A stretch of 64,000 nt of DNA from Cladopsammia gracilis (taxonomy: Eukaryota; Cnidaria; Anthozoa; Scleractinia; Dendrophylliidae). Position numbers and translations under genes: made by a program. Shown here piece by piece: positions 60,635 to 62,531 of the stretch; the first letter of the stretch is position 1, and every line of letters begins with the position of its first letter. The notes beneath the pieces were generated by a model that saw only the letters and a list, made by a program, of their open reading frames with translations, was not told the origin of the DNA and ran no database searches. The stretch covers positions 696,001 to 760,000 of the forward strand of contig JAJGOT010000240.1 in assembly GCA_022457155.1 (NCBI GenBank), in the 5' to 3' direction.

Positions 60635-62202
60635 ATATTCAGGACTTTAGTTGCGAAGTCTGAAAGGGAGATTGACTTGTTGTGCAGTTTATTGACATAG
60701 ATGTAATATTTCATGAAGAGCAGGGTGTAATTGAATTTCTTACGGTCCATAGAAGAGGCCAAATAACTTTTCATGACAATAATTGTACCATAAATATCTA
60801 TCTGAACGCTTTAGAACACTAAGTCTAACGTCAACTTACGCTAAGTCTACTTTACGCGGACTTACTGACTAGTGTGAGCCCACTATGCATACCATCGAAA
60901 TCTCGCCCAAACTCATTTTATAAAAGAGGCGCTGACACATAGCCGGCCTGCTTTAATAATGACTATATGCCCGTCACATAGATAACAATGTGACCTGTTC
61001 AATGATTAGATAGTCCATTAGTCATTAATGTTTCTACAAATATACCTTTGAATTCTTTTACTTGGTTAGCTTCGTAGCCAGGTTACGGACTGTACTGAGT
61101 AAAGTAGCCAAAGAGAAATAGAATTAGCTTTCCTAACTCTTGTTAACCTTCACAGAATGTTTCCCGTGTATACAGAAATTGCGACACACGATCGTGGACA
61201 CTACAAATAACGCAAATAAGACTAAAGTGAAGATTCAAGCGCTGGAAGATTTGACATATTTCAATACACCACTGGTAGAAACGTCTGGTTTACTACAACA
61301 AGCTAAGGTTTGAGAATCTTCACATTAATTATCCAACAACTGTTTTTCATTAGATTGGTGGTCAGCCAGTGAAAATTTGATTTACAATTTCAGGTTGAAA
61401 GAAGGCAGTTTTACACAAGGATAGCGACTGGAAGTCAAGTTTTCCAGGATCTTGTTGCTTCAAACATCCCGAATACAAATGAGAGTCTTACAGAACTGTT
61501 TGTCAGGGTTAGTTACATTTAATGACACGGTGATTATGTGAATGAAATCTTGCATCCTTTAACCACTAAACTATGGTAAGATTGAGGCCCTGGCCGCAAG
61601 ACAGTGACCAGTGGAACAAGCTAGTGGTCGCCTGAAGATGATGTGTATTAGAGATATTGAGTAGAATGAAGTAATAAACATCGCATTGCAAGTAGGAAAT
61701 GATACATCTGATCCTACATAAATGACTTTAATCTTACATCTAGGCTATTGAGCCAACCATCTGAAAGTCCTCTTCATCTTCTGTATAATTTATTGTAAAA
61801 TTCATTAATAATTCATAATGGTAATAACAAATAGAAATGAGCCATTCCAATCACATTGTTACCCTGTAATCCAGATACAACTCACTAGTGAGGTGTATCT
61901 GATATGTAAATTAGATACAACCACTAGTGGTTGTATCTAATTTACATGTGATTGTGAATTTCCCAAGTTGTTTACTACATTAGCGTCCGTGTTGTATCGG
62001 CACTATACATTCACTCGGCTGCGCCTCGTGATTGTGTAGGCCAATACAACACTCCCGCTCATGTAGTAAACATTACTTATTATATTCCAGGCTCATAATC
62101 TTAGCAGTTTTTCAAAAGATGTTGCCGAAAACACCACTGTCATTCTAGAGGAAATCAAGAACGAAGAACAAAGAACGTTATCTGCCCGACGATATGTTAC
62201 TT
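13687..62202 (+). CDS. LAMB1-like: Laminin subunit beta-like gene, partial, 18 exons (span includes introns)
   Basis: Laminin beta chains join alpha and gamma chains through a coiled coil to form the heterotrimer that builds basement membranes; they are secreted matrix proteins. Eighteen GT-AG exons, all with compatible phases, total 2278 coding bases (about 759 residues). In order they give LE repeats with the 8-Cys pattern, a globular segment, more LE repeats, then a CxPC motif and helical coiled-coil sequence. The globular segment aligns in order with the beta-chain LF domain: GR-C-N followed by GFYYPD, then [15 protein letters not shown] and [14 protein letters not shown]. That placement, straight after an LE repeat that lacks its last loop, argues for beta rather than alpha, gamma, netrin or usherin. 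The LN domain and most of the coiled coil lie outside the window. About 25 residues of LF seem missing between exons 7 and 8, and the second LE block looks shorter than in vertebrates. Introns are mostly transposons. Confidence 0.88.
14411..14508 (+). CDS. Laminin beta exon 2 (LE repeat)
   Basis: Acceptor CCTAG and donor AAAG|GTAAAT; phase 1 in, phase 0 out. It encodes [28 protein letters not shown], the first loops of an LE repeat in the N-terminal arm. It joins exon 3 in frame. Confidence 0.88.
14726..14831 (+). CDS. Laminin beta exon 3 (LE repeat)
   Basis: Acceptor GTTTTAG and donor ATAG|GTAAGG; phase 0 in, phase 1 out. It encodes [26 protein letters not shown], the second half of the LE repeat begun in exon 2. 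The CKxNVEGxxCDxCK pattern is diagnostic for laminin LE. Confidence 0.9.
15040..15500. repeat. 34-36 bp minisatellite in a laminin intron
   Basis: About 12 head-to-tail units of the type TTTTCAGTGATCATCTATCC + TAAACTACCTTGAA. Units at the left edge are diverged and the central ones nearly identical. It lies in the intron between exons 3 and 4. Each unit contains TTTTCAG, a splice-acceptor-like string. Confidence 0.92.
15607..15659 (+). CDS. Laminin beta exon 4 (short LE exon)
   Basis: Acceptor TTTTAG and donor GGG|GTAAGT; phase 1 in, phase 0 out. It encodes [18 protein letters not shown], the start of the next LE repeat. At 53 bases it is the shortest exon seen. Confidence 0.85.
16031..16139 (+). 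CDS. Laminin beta exon 5 (LE repeat)
   Basis: Acceptor TTCCTAG and donor AAAT|GTAAGT; phase 0 in, phase 1 out. It encodes [20 protein letters not shown] then [13 protein letters not shown], completing the LE repeat begun in exon 4. Confidence 0.88.
16442..16544 (+). CDS. Laminin beta exon 6 (last LE before LF domain)
   Basis: Acceptor TTTTTTCAG and donor ACAG|GTGACC; phase 1 in, phase 2 out. It encodes [32 protein letters not shown]. As in beta chains, this LE repeat lacks its final Cys loop and runs straight into the LF globular domain in the next exon. Reading past the donor meets a TGA at once, which supports the splice site. Confidence 0.87.
16884..17907. mobile_element. Iterated-word MITE (word TAATCGATGA)
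   Basis: The ends CCAGACATAATAAAT (16884) and ATTATTTTGTCTGG (to 17907) are complementary. Subterminal blocks of about 200 bp on each side consist of ATCGATGACTAATCGATG-type words in both orientations and share GACATCAATGAGTAATCGAT. The middle (17100-17690) is ordinary AT-rich sequence without a recognisable gene. It lies in the intron between exons 6 and 7. Confidence 0.78.
17993..18071 (+). CDS. Laminin beta exon 7 (start of LF domain)
   Basis: Acceptor TTTTTTTAAG and donor GACG|GTAAGG; phase 2 in, phase 0 out, fitting exon 6 exactly. It encodes [20 protein letters not shown] then YIVPSVT. The GFYYPD..HY pattern corresponds to the entry of the beta-chain LF domain. The following exon resumes about 25 residues too late, so an exon may be missing. 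Confidence 0.8.
18128..18687. mobile_element. Iterated-word MITE (CGTATCCGG / GTTGCGGATT), 3-bp target duplication
   Basis: The ends GGCCCCGTCCACAAGTATCC and CGTATCC..GGACGTGGCC (reverse) are flanked by direct TGA duplications at 18125-18127 and 18688-18690. Both halves repeat GAATCCGCAACTTTTTTGTT-type words in both orientations. Three-base duplications and GGCC-type ends suggest a PIF/Harbinger-like origin (inference). Confidence 0.8.
18691..19870. other. Unassigned intron sequence
   Basis: AT-rich, with possible weak inverted segments around GACCGGCGT (about 19212) and ACGCCGGTT (about 19458). No exon-like or transposon coding sequence was seen, and I searched it in vain for the missing LF exon. 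Confidence 0.45.
19880..20176 (-). mobile_element. Penelope-like element, 3' part left of the Gypsy insertion
   Basis: On the minus strand this gives the Penelope-like C-terminal motif [18 protein letters not shown] at about 20090-20150. Downstream is the conserved tail with a degraded hammerhead-ribozyme-like string (CCGACGAACGGCCAGCGCTC then GAAACGTCAGC, about 19960-19995). The upstream coding part, with the GIY-YIG domain, lies beyond the Gypsy insertion at 26237-26700. A stop codon lies close to the junction, so the copy is a relic. Confidence 0.8.
20182..20333 (-). repeat. Gypsy 3' LTR
   Basis: 152 bp, near-identical to 26080-26231 (about a dozen differences by eye). On the element's strand it contains CTATTTATATCATGTGMCC, a TATA-box-like promoter. 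Confidence 0.9.
20505..21581 (-). pseudogene. Gypsy integrase and pol C-terminus, broken frames
   Basis: Minus-strand pieces read in order: an N-terminal H/C zinc-finger region (about 21581-21450), the catalytic core with [19 protein letters not shown] and VSDNGPQF (D,D), then [20 protein letters not shown] (catalytic E). A Pro/Glu-rich tail ends near 20514 with TRAWSGC. The parts lie in different frames, so at least two frameshifts break the ORF. The family inserts the cDNA into the genome. Confidence 0.85.
21645..22925 (-). pseudogene. Gypsy reverse transcriptase, RNase H deleted
   Basis: The minus frame 22925-22140 carries RT motifs: [39 protein letters not shown] and the catalytic [11 protein letters not shown] frameshift at about 22130 leads to the RT connection region ([20 protein letters not shown]). 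About 22015-21925 this ends at LLQHLV and passes within a few codons into [17 protein letters not shown], which normally follows RNase H. The RNase H domain (about 120-130 residues) is therefore missing. The remainder to 21645 is the RNase H-integrase linker. Confidence 0.87.
22938..23200 (-). pseudogene. Gypsy aspartic protease fragment
   Basis: The minus-strand frame begins [20 protein letters not shown], with the DTG catalytic triad. The family cleaves the Gag-Pol polyprotein. It stops near 22938 before RT, which lies in another register. Confidence 0.8.
23317..23724 (-). pseudogene. Gypsy nucleocapsid zinc knuckles
   Basis: The minus frame shows two CCHC-type knuckles in tandem, [15 protein letters not shown] and [14 protein letters not shown], preceded by a basic linker. 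It follows the gag capsid part in a shifted frame. These knuckles bind the RNA genome. Confidence 0.87.
24216..25914. mobile_element. Mutator-like (TAGCCTG) DNA element 1, with exact 9-bp target duplication
   Basis: TIRs of about 150 bp start TAGCCTGCGTAGCAAGCGTT; the right end is the complement and ends AACGCTTGCTACGCAGGCTA. It is flanked by the exact direct repeat GTCCCCACC (24207-24215 and 25915-25923), copied from the Gypsy gag it interrupts. Nine-base duplications with long TIRs are the hallmark of Mutator-like elements (family knowledge). No transposase is present; it carries a RecQ-like helicase fragment on the + strand. Confidence 0.87.
24500..24880 (+). pseudogene. RecQ-like DNA helicase fragment inside the Mutator-like element
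   Basis: Three helicase blocks appear on the + strand in shifting frames: LKTEQE (motif 0-like, about 24570), [16 protein letters not shown] (Walker A, motif I, about 24617-24664), and [17 protein letters not shown] followed by TACDL (motif Ia, about 24743-24820). The order and spacing fit the N-terminal half of a RecQ-type SF2 helicase. At least one frameshift (between QE and NGND) and a second before motif Ia disable it, and motifs II-VI are absent. Confidence 0.8.
26080..26231 (-). repeat. Gypsy 5' LTR
   Basis: 152 bp, starting TGTTAGATG and ending ACACAACA on the element's strand, followed by the leader TTTGGCGACGAGGAC. It pairs with 20182-20333. Confidence 0.9.
26237..26700 (-). pseudogene. 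Penelope-like element: GIY-YIG endonuclease part, right of the Gypsy insertion
   Basis: The minus-strand translation gives, in order, [58 protein letters not shown] (GIY-YIG core at about 26370-26410), then RLGDRF..HLRDV and [11 protein letters not shown]. This is the RT-distal region and GIY-YIG nuclease of Penelope-like elements, which nicks target DNA. The reading frame runs up to the Gypsy target-site duplication at 26236 and continues at 20176, with a stop near the junction. The RT domain, which would lie to the right, is not seen. Confidence 0.85.
26769..26858. repeat. Poly-C plus (CA)n microsatellite
   Basis: About 14 Cs followed by about 37 CA dinucleotides, uninterrupted. It lies deep inside a laminin intron. 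Confidence 0.98.
27297..27872. mobile_element. TA-flanked MITE with a CCAAGATGGCCGC palindrome
   Basis: TIRs TAGAGCGTTTTCAC and GTGAAAACGCTCTA are flanked by TA, with inner ATGACGTCA on both sides. At about 27650-27690 is the palindrome GGCCGCCATGTTGGTGTACC and its complement. Non-coding. Confidence 0.8.
27973..28981. mobile_element. Mutator-like (TAGCCTG) DNA element 2, with exact 9-bp target duplication
   Basis: TIRs of about 110 bp start TAGCCTGTTCCAGGCGTTCA and end TGAACGCCTGGAACAGGCTA. Exact 9-bp flanking repeats TATATGTTT lie at 27964-27972 and 28982-28990. Both subterminal regions contain AGCGAGGGAGCGCC / GGCGTTCCCTCGTCTCCCCG, a motif also seen in element 1. It carries the N-terminal piece of a RecQ-like helicase. 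Confidence 0.88.
28190..28462 (+). pseudogene. N-terminal RecQ-like helicase fragment in Mutator-like element 2
   Basis: The ORF starts [20 protein letters not shown]. Residues about 25-45 read [20 protein letters not shown], the motif-0 region that precedes Walker A in RecQ-like helicases. The following sequence no longer matches (no GKS motif), suggesting an internal deletion before the Walker A motif. The ATG lies in AAGATATGGCGGAG, so this could be the original start of the captured gene. Confidence 0.6.
29477..29945. mobile_element. Iterated-word element (GCGGTGTT), 6-bp target duplication
   Basis: TIR GAGGGGGACATTGGGG and its complement CCCCAATGTCCCCCTC are flanked by GGATTG at 29471-29476 and 29946-29951. 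More than a dozen GCGGTGTT(G/A)CGGTG words fill both halves in the same orientation. No protein motifs. Confidence 0.8.
30928..31817. mobile_element. Iterated-word element (GCATTAGCGGGGC)
   Basis: The ends ATGCACCAGTCAGTGGAAAG and CTTTCCACTGACTAGTGCAT are complementary. Subterminal zones repeat GCGGGGC and GCATTAG words. Nested in Mutator-like element 3; no coding sequence recognised. Confidence 0.8.
32065..32216. mobile_element. Small MITE
   Basis: The arms GTCGCACTACAGTCAAAAAC..TGCCCGTGCAAAA and TTTTGCACGGGC..GTTTTTGACTGTAGTGCGA are complementary around a loop of about 60 bp. Nested in Mutator-like element 3. Confidence 0.85.
32413..32708. mobile_element. MITE with GGCCTAGACACAAGTAT ends and an 18-19 bp tandem repeat
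   Basis: The left end TAGGCCTAGACACAAGTATC and the right end GATATTTGTGTCTAGTCCTA are nearly complementary. Inside, at 32475-32545, TTCTAAATATCTCGAAAAA is repeated about three times. The terminus resembles that of the 18128 element (ACAAGTATC). Confidence 0.65.
33231..33500 (+). CDS. Laminin beta exon 8 (LF domain core)
   Basis: Acceptor TTTCCTTAG and donor CTG|GTAAAT; phase 0 in and out, 90 codons. It encodes [20 protein letters not shown], later [16 protein letters not shown] and [12 protein letters not shown]. The NYSLLVHY strand corresponds to the EYDILIRY strand of beta-chain LF domains. Five N-linked glycosylation sequons are visible (NIS, NYS, NGS, NAS, NFT, with NIT as a sixth), as expected of an extracellular domain. 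It is separated from exon 7 by 15.2 kb of transposon-rich intron. Confidence 0.87.
34018..34492. mobile_element. Iterated-word MITE (GCGATCCTTGCGATC), TTA target duplication
   Basis: TIR AGCCTGGTTTCCATATAATC and its complement GATTATATGGAACCAGGCT (one base shorter) are flanked by TTA at 34015-34017 and 34493-34495. Most of the element is made of GCGATC / GATCGC words. TTA is the typical PIF/Harbinger target. Confidence 0.85.
34980..35270 (+). CDS. Possible small nested two-exon gene, lysine/threonine-rich N-terminus
   Basis: ATG at 34980 opens a basic protein ([20 protein letters not shown], then a Lys/Thr-rich stretch and [15 protein letters not shown]). It reaches GG|GTAAGC, a good donor, at about 35160. 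An acceptor CATCTTAG ends at about 35222. Splicing would add [16 protein letters not shown] and a stop at about 35270, giving a protein of about 76 residues. Upstream, a CCAAT box (34891) and GC-richer sequence resemble a promoter. It lies in the intron between laminin exons 8 and 9, same strand. I do not recognise the family; it could also be a retrocopy fragment or chance, and the 62-base intron is short. Confidence 0.3.
35275..35940. other. No feature seen
   Basis: Intron sequence with a run of nine Cs near 35307. No ORF, RNA or inverted-repeat structure could be supported. Confidence 0.5.
36211..36285 (+). repeat. tRNA-derived SINE-like promoter
   Basis: A Pol III A box (TGGTGTAGTGGATAGTGTG) and B box (GGGTTCGATTCC) are spaced as in a tRNA. 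The 5' and 3' ends do not pair to an acceptor stem, so this is a tRNA-derived repeat head rather than a functional tRNA gene. Confidence 0.65.
36318..36726. mobile_element. Iterated-word MITE (GCCGAACTT), TAA target duplication
   Basis: TIR GGCCCGGTTCAGACGCCGAA then CTTTTCATGAGCCGAAC and its complement (ending CTGAACTGGGCC) are flanked by TAA. CCGAACTTAATTC words occur in both orientations throughout. A three-base TAA duplication and GGCC ends suggest PIF/Harbinger. Confidence 0.85.
37113..37355. mobile_element. MITE with about 57-bp inverted repeats
   Basis: The arm AATTTGAAATTCAAATTTCC then ACCAACGGTTGCGTTTTACA matches in reverse complement at about 37299-37355. Each outer arm itself contains a TTTGAAATTCAAA palindrome. 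Confidence 0.85.
37490..38200 (-). pseudogene. Mutator-like transposase relic (invertebrate/cnidarian type)
   Basis: The minus strand, reading from 38200 to 37490 across frameshifts, gives [20 protein letters not shown], then a Cys-rich [85 protein letters not shown] and [16 protein letters not shown]. This motif series, including the acidic DDDST box and the HD-C-ISWCG box, is that of a Mutator-like transposase domain abundant in cnidarian genomes (recognised from memory; a search would settle it). Several frame changes show that it is dead. Confidence 0.7.
38368..39541 (-). mobile_element. Helitron-like repeat, copy 2
   Basis: On the + strand this starts at GGAGCACTTGCCAGGCC with the GGCC hairpin and ends CTTGGGCTATGTATATATAT, i.e. 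the reverse of copy 1. Across its length it is nearly identical to copy 3, 4 kb away. It contains no rolling-circle transposase. The short frame starting MEAQELRL on the minus strand is shared by all copies but is not protein-like elsewhere. Confidence 0.75.
39715..39942 (+). pseudogene. Non-LTR retrotransposon C-terminal fragment
   Basis: The + frame gives [20 protein letters not shown] then NTLFDKI and, near the end, [20 protein letters not shown] and TR. The E-x-HFLFHC-LY-R-LF pattern is the zinc-like C-terminal region following RT in CR1/Jockey-type LINEs. The upstream RT is missing, so this is a truncated 3' end. Confidence 0.7.
39945..41820. other. Unassigned intron sequence
   Basis: No coding motifs. 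Short palindromes occur at about 41018-41075 (CCCCGAGGGGAATATTAC and TTCTCCCGGAGGAA), which may be part of a small undefined element. Confidence 0.45.
41880..42050. repeat. 26-bp minisatellite (CCCCGTGTTTTCCACAGACC)
   Basis: About six to seven units with spacing near 26 bp. Point variants (GGGAC/GTGAC) alternate between units. Open frames across it in several registers are artefacts. Confidence 0.88.
42338..43477 (-). mobile_element. Helitron-like repeat, copy 3
   Basis: Same orientation as copy 2, from CGGAGCACTTGCCAGGCC to GGGCTATGTATATATATTA. It lacks a CCATACTCATAGAA segment near the hairpin and a few bases elsewhere, but is otherwise nearly the same as copy 2. The flanks differ (ATTTAT left, CTAAAAC right), with no obvious duplication. 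Confidence 0.75.
43665..43771 (+). CDS. Laminin beta exon 9 (LF domain)
   Basis: Acceptor TTATTGTCAG and donor TTGAG|GTGAGA; phase 0 in, phase 2 out. It encodes [20 protein letters not shown] then [25 protein letters not shown] matches the beta-chain strand with the sequence type D-S-LVLMP followed by an acidic helix. Confidence 0.85.
43772..45811. other. Intron between laminin exons 9 and 10
   Basis: No transposon coding sequence seen. A GC-rich purine patch lies at 44270-44345 and TTTACAAATAAGCG is repeated at about 44970 and 44992. Confidence 0.5.
45812..45885 (+). CDS. Laminin beta exon 10 (end of LF domain)
   Basis: Acceptor TTTGTTTCAG and donor TTAG|GTGACA; phase 2 in, phase 1 out, completing the Ser codon split from exon 9. 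It encodes [20 protein letters not shown] then QGAL. The C..FSIT..YLQGALAC junction with the next LE repeat is characteristic of beta chains. Confidence 0.86.
45946..46110 (-). mobile_element. Penelope-like 3' tail relic with degraded hammerhead-like motif
   Basis: The minus strand reads GTCAGCACTCGAAGCGTCGA then a U-rich stretch, TTATCAACTCTAAGTTTAAT and AAAACCAAATTTTGTGTCA. It resembles the tail at 19880-19995 in order and spacing. No coding part is attached. Confidence 0.55.
46450..47640 (-). pseudogene. L1/Tx1-like non-LTR retrotransposon fragment
   Basis: The minus strand shows, at about 47300-47480, [20 protein letters not shown] then KGGLNMTDF, the RT C-terminal connection of L1/Tx1-type elements. 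At 46734-46450 it shows the zinc-binding C-terminal domain [20 protein letters not shown] then [13 protein letters not shown]. The sequence between is broken by frameshifts. No catalytic RT core is present. Confidence 0.78.
48030..48340. mobile_element. Iterated-word MITE candidate (TTTCGGGA/CCCGAAAA)
   Basis: A hairpin at 48052-48110 (GGGACTTTCGAGAAAC, its complement GTTTCTCGAAAGTCCC, loop GCACGCCAGGCGCCC) is followed by CCCGAAAA words. A second cluster lies at 48290-48345 (TTCGGGCCCGAAAAG). Exact ends are uncertain. Confidence 0.5.
48345..49740. other. Unassigned sequence left of the second Gypsy element
   Basis: It includes GCTATGTATATATTC at about 48937, matching the end of the Helitron-like family (a possible fragment), and AT-rich sequence starting TGTGGACTC on the minus strand at 49741 that could be a diverged 3' LTR but has no partner on the right. 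Confidence 0.4.
49752..50754 (-). pseudogene. Gypsy 2 integrase
   Basis: Frame 50754-50290 has the zinc-finger end [20 protein letters not shown], then GTDIL, YAKWPEL and [14 protein letters not shown] (D,D), then [20 protein letters not shown] (catalytic E in QAEE). Frame 50262-49903 continues with [14 protein letters not shown] and a GPY/F-like C-terminus ([20 protein letters not shown]). The zinc-finger start and the 50270 junction are shifted, so one or two frameshifts break it. Confidence 0.85.
50791..51500 (-). pseudogene. Gypsy 2 RNase H
   Basis: The frame has [20 protein letters not shown] (catalytic D), [20 protein letters not shown] (catalytic E), [12 protein letters not shown] (catalytic D) and the end [15 protein letters not shown]. 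All expected catalytic residues of the Gypsy RNase H are visible. It is separated from RT by the SINE. Confidence 0.87.
51502..51794 (-). repeat. tRNA-derived SINE inserted in Gypsy 2, exact 13-bp target duplication
   Basis: On the minus strand it starts GTGGGCGGCACGG, with A box TGGTCTAGTGGTTAGCGCG and B box GGTTCGGTGCC as in tRNA promoters, followed by a 200-base tRNA-unrelated body. It is flanked by GTTCCTCCCAGTA at 51489-51501 and 51795-51807, i.e. coding sequence of Gypsy 2 duplicated on insertion. SINEs use LINE machinery and Pol III transcription. Confidence 0.9.
51800..52779 (-). pseudogene. Gypsy 2 reverse transcriptase
   Basis: Frame 52779-52204 spans the linker and RT start: [44 protein letters not shown]. 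After a frameshift, 52165-51800 carries the fingers/palm end [20 protein letters not shown] and the catalytic [12 protein letters not shown] (DD), then [21 protein letters not shown] second interruption is the SINE at 51794. Confidence 0.86.
52899..53665 (-). pseudogene. Gypsy 2 gag with zinc knuckle region
   Basis: Frame 53665-53225 resembles a Gypsy capsid ([20 protein letters not shown] then [18 protein letters not shown]). Frame 53228-52899 contains a Cys/His cluster [20 protein letters not shown] then [13 protein letters not shown], a modified CCHC pair. The two frames overlap by a few bases, consistent with one frameshift. Confidence 0.82.
53870..54165. repeat. 32-bp tandem repeat (ACTGACACAAACCTTGCACG + GATCCAAACTCA)
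   Basis: Eight to nine diverged units of about 30-34 bases with BamHI-like GGATCC cores. A single copy of the same word (GGATCCAAACTGAACTGACA) occurs at 45943 next to the Penelope-like tail relic. Confidence 0.85.
54597..54740 (+). CDS. Laminin beta exon 11 (complete LE repeat)
   Basis: Acceptor CATTGCAG and donor ACGC|GTAAGT; phase 1 in and out. It encodes [35 protein letters not shown] and [13 protein letters not shown]: all eight Cys of an LE repeat. It is the first repeat after the LF domain. Confidence 0.9.
55217..55447 (+). CDS. Laminin beta exon 12 (truncated LE plus full LE)
   Basis: Acceptor GTGTTTAG and donor AATG|GTATGA; phase 1 in and out. It encodes [31 protein letters not shown], then [20 protein letters not shown] and [18 protein letters not shown]. 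The first repeat lacks its fourth Cys loop: GRTC is followed after two residues by the next repeat's CQC. Vertebrate beta chains have a full loop of about 12 residues here. Confidence 0.89.
55736..55842 (+). CDS. Laminin beta exon 13 (LE repeat, first part)
   Basis: Acceptor CTCCTCAG and donor CCAG|GTGACG; phase 1 in, phase 0 out. It encodes [20 protein letters not shown] and [16 protein letters not shown]. Confidence 0.89.
55944..56121 (+). CDS. Laminin beta exon 14 (LE repeat end and next LE)
   Basis: Acceptor TTTCTCGCAG and donor AGAG|GTAAGA; phase 0 in, phase 1 out. It encodes [13 protein letters not shown], finishing the repeat of exon 13, then [30 protein letters not shown] and [12 protein letters not shown]. 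Confidence 0.89.
56130..57200. other. Intron, no feature seen
   Basis: Short repeated phrase GTTGCCCGCTT at about 57075 and 57093. No ORF or structural element can be supported. Confidence 0.45.
57232..59165 (+). mobile_element. CR1/Jockey-type LINE, 5'-truncated, with ATTGT tail
   Basis: RT reading on the + strand across several frames: [15 protein letters not shown] (57400), [20 protein letters not shown] (57595), [17 protein letters not shown] (57850), [20 protein letters not shown] (58030), catalytic RTYADDTHL (58110), then [16 protein letters not shown] and the C-terminal [19 protein letters not shown] and WNSLPVELR, ending about 58950. Frameshifts at about 57570, 57700 (A-run at 57814), 58200 and 58530 disable it. 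The 3' end has an ATTGTATTGT microsatellite tail as in LINEs. It sits in the intron before laminin exon 15. Confidence 0.9.
59339..59488 (+). CDS. Laminin beta exon 15 (last LE repeat)
   Basis: Acceptor AATTTTTAG and donor GCAG|GTAACT; phase 1 in and out. It encodes [37 protein letters not shown] and [13 protein letters not shown], a full LE repeat just before the coiled coil. Confidence 0.9.
59870..60059. mobile_element. MITE with AATAGGCCATTTGCACGATG ends
   Basis: A 32-plus-bp inverted repeat containing TGACGTCATTTGAC, followed by CCAGAATTC/GGATTCTGG. 190 bp, non-coding. Confidence 0.85.
60305..60445. repeat. Large near-perfect hairpin
   Basis: CTTATTGACTAAGTTAGGTC..GGGCCGGATGGGAAAATATT and on through CGGTCATGGCGCACGGACC is mirrored after the loop TCGCTGCGCTC. 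Arms are about 64 bases with few mismatches. TTTATCATATGACC at 60113 is mirrored at 60288, suggesting an outer arm. Confidence 0.88.
60600..60634. repeat. (TTA)n microsatellite
   Basis: About eleven TTA/ATT trinucleotides, uninterrupted. Confidence 0.95.
61156..61307 (+). CDS. Laminin beta exon 16 (start of coiled-coil arm)
   Basis: Acceptor CTTCACAG and donor TAAG|GTTTGA; phase 1 in, phase 0 out. It encodes [20 protein letters not shown] then [16 protein letters not shown]. The C-x-P-C entering a helical region matches the LE-to-coiled-coil boundary of beta chains (CHQCF type), where the trimer-initiating cysteines lie. Confidence 0.88.
61394..61507 (+). CDS. Laminin beta exon 17 (coiled coil)
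   Basis: Acceptor AATTTCAG and donor AGG|GTTAGT; phase 0 in and out, 38 codons. It encodes [20 protein letters not shown] then [18 protein letters not shown], helical with heptad-like hydrophobics. No family-specific motif; assigned by position, phase and context. Confidence 0.75.
61906..61947. repeat. Perfect palindrome
   Basis: GTAAATTAGATACAACCACT is followed at once by its reverse complement AGTGGTTGTATCTAATTTAC. A wider inverted pair (TTTACTACAT at about 61970 and ATGTAGTAAA at about 62060) surrounds AATACAACAC words, suggesting a small foldback element at about 61860-62075. Confidence 0.85.
62091..62202 (+). CDS. Laminin beta exon 18 (coiled coil, last in window)
   Basis: Acceptor TATATTCCAG and donor ACTT|GTAAGT; phase 0 in, phase 1 out. 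It encodes [20 protein letters not shown] then [17 protein letters not shown], helical. The gene continues beyond the window; no stop or poly(A) site is seen. Confidence 0.75.
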
Positions 62203-62234
62203 GTAAGTGTTATCTCTATCTTTTCGTACTTATC

Positions 62235-62236
<2 letters not shown>

Positions 62237-62269
<33 letters not shown>
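62237..62269. repeat. (AAT)n microsatellite
   Basis: Eleven AAT units next to the end of a LINE fragment. LINEs of some lineages end in such repeats, so it may be the element's 3' tail (on the minus strand). Confidence 0.93.
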
Positions 62270-62271
<2 letters not shown>

Positions 62272-62531
62272 GAAAATATCTTTATTAAAAATAGCAATAA
62301 TAACTTACAATAACTATAAATTGATACTTGAAAATGAATGAAAGTTAAAAAGAATTACACTTCTATATATACATTTTTTCGAGAAAACAATTATTTAAAG
62401 AATAGCTGAAAATTTTGGAGTTAAATGGGAGATATATACATATTTTAAAAAATGTGGCTAATTTCTGCACTTGCTAGTCCGTGTTTTGTAAGTCCATGAC
62501 GAAAGATAAAAATAAAGGGAAAAAATTAAAT

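Larger units (their letters stand above)
59724..60888. mobile_element. Inverted-repeat DNA element with nested MITE
   Basis: The ends GCATAGTGGGTTCACACTAG..CAGTAAGT and ACTTACTGACTAGTGTGAGC..CCACTATGC are complementary. It contains a MITE at 59870-60059 and a strong hairpin at 60305-60445. No coding sequence. Confidence 0.75.

Noticed and set aside
13687..62202. Identity as netrin, usherin, or a laminin alpha or gamma gene
   Set aside because: The LF-type domain directly after a loop-lacking LE repeat, the [14 protein letters not shown] junction and the CxPC start of the coiled coil fit beta chains best.
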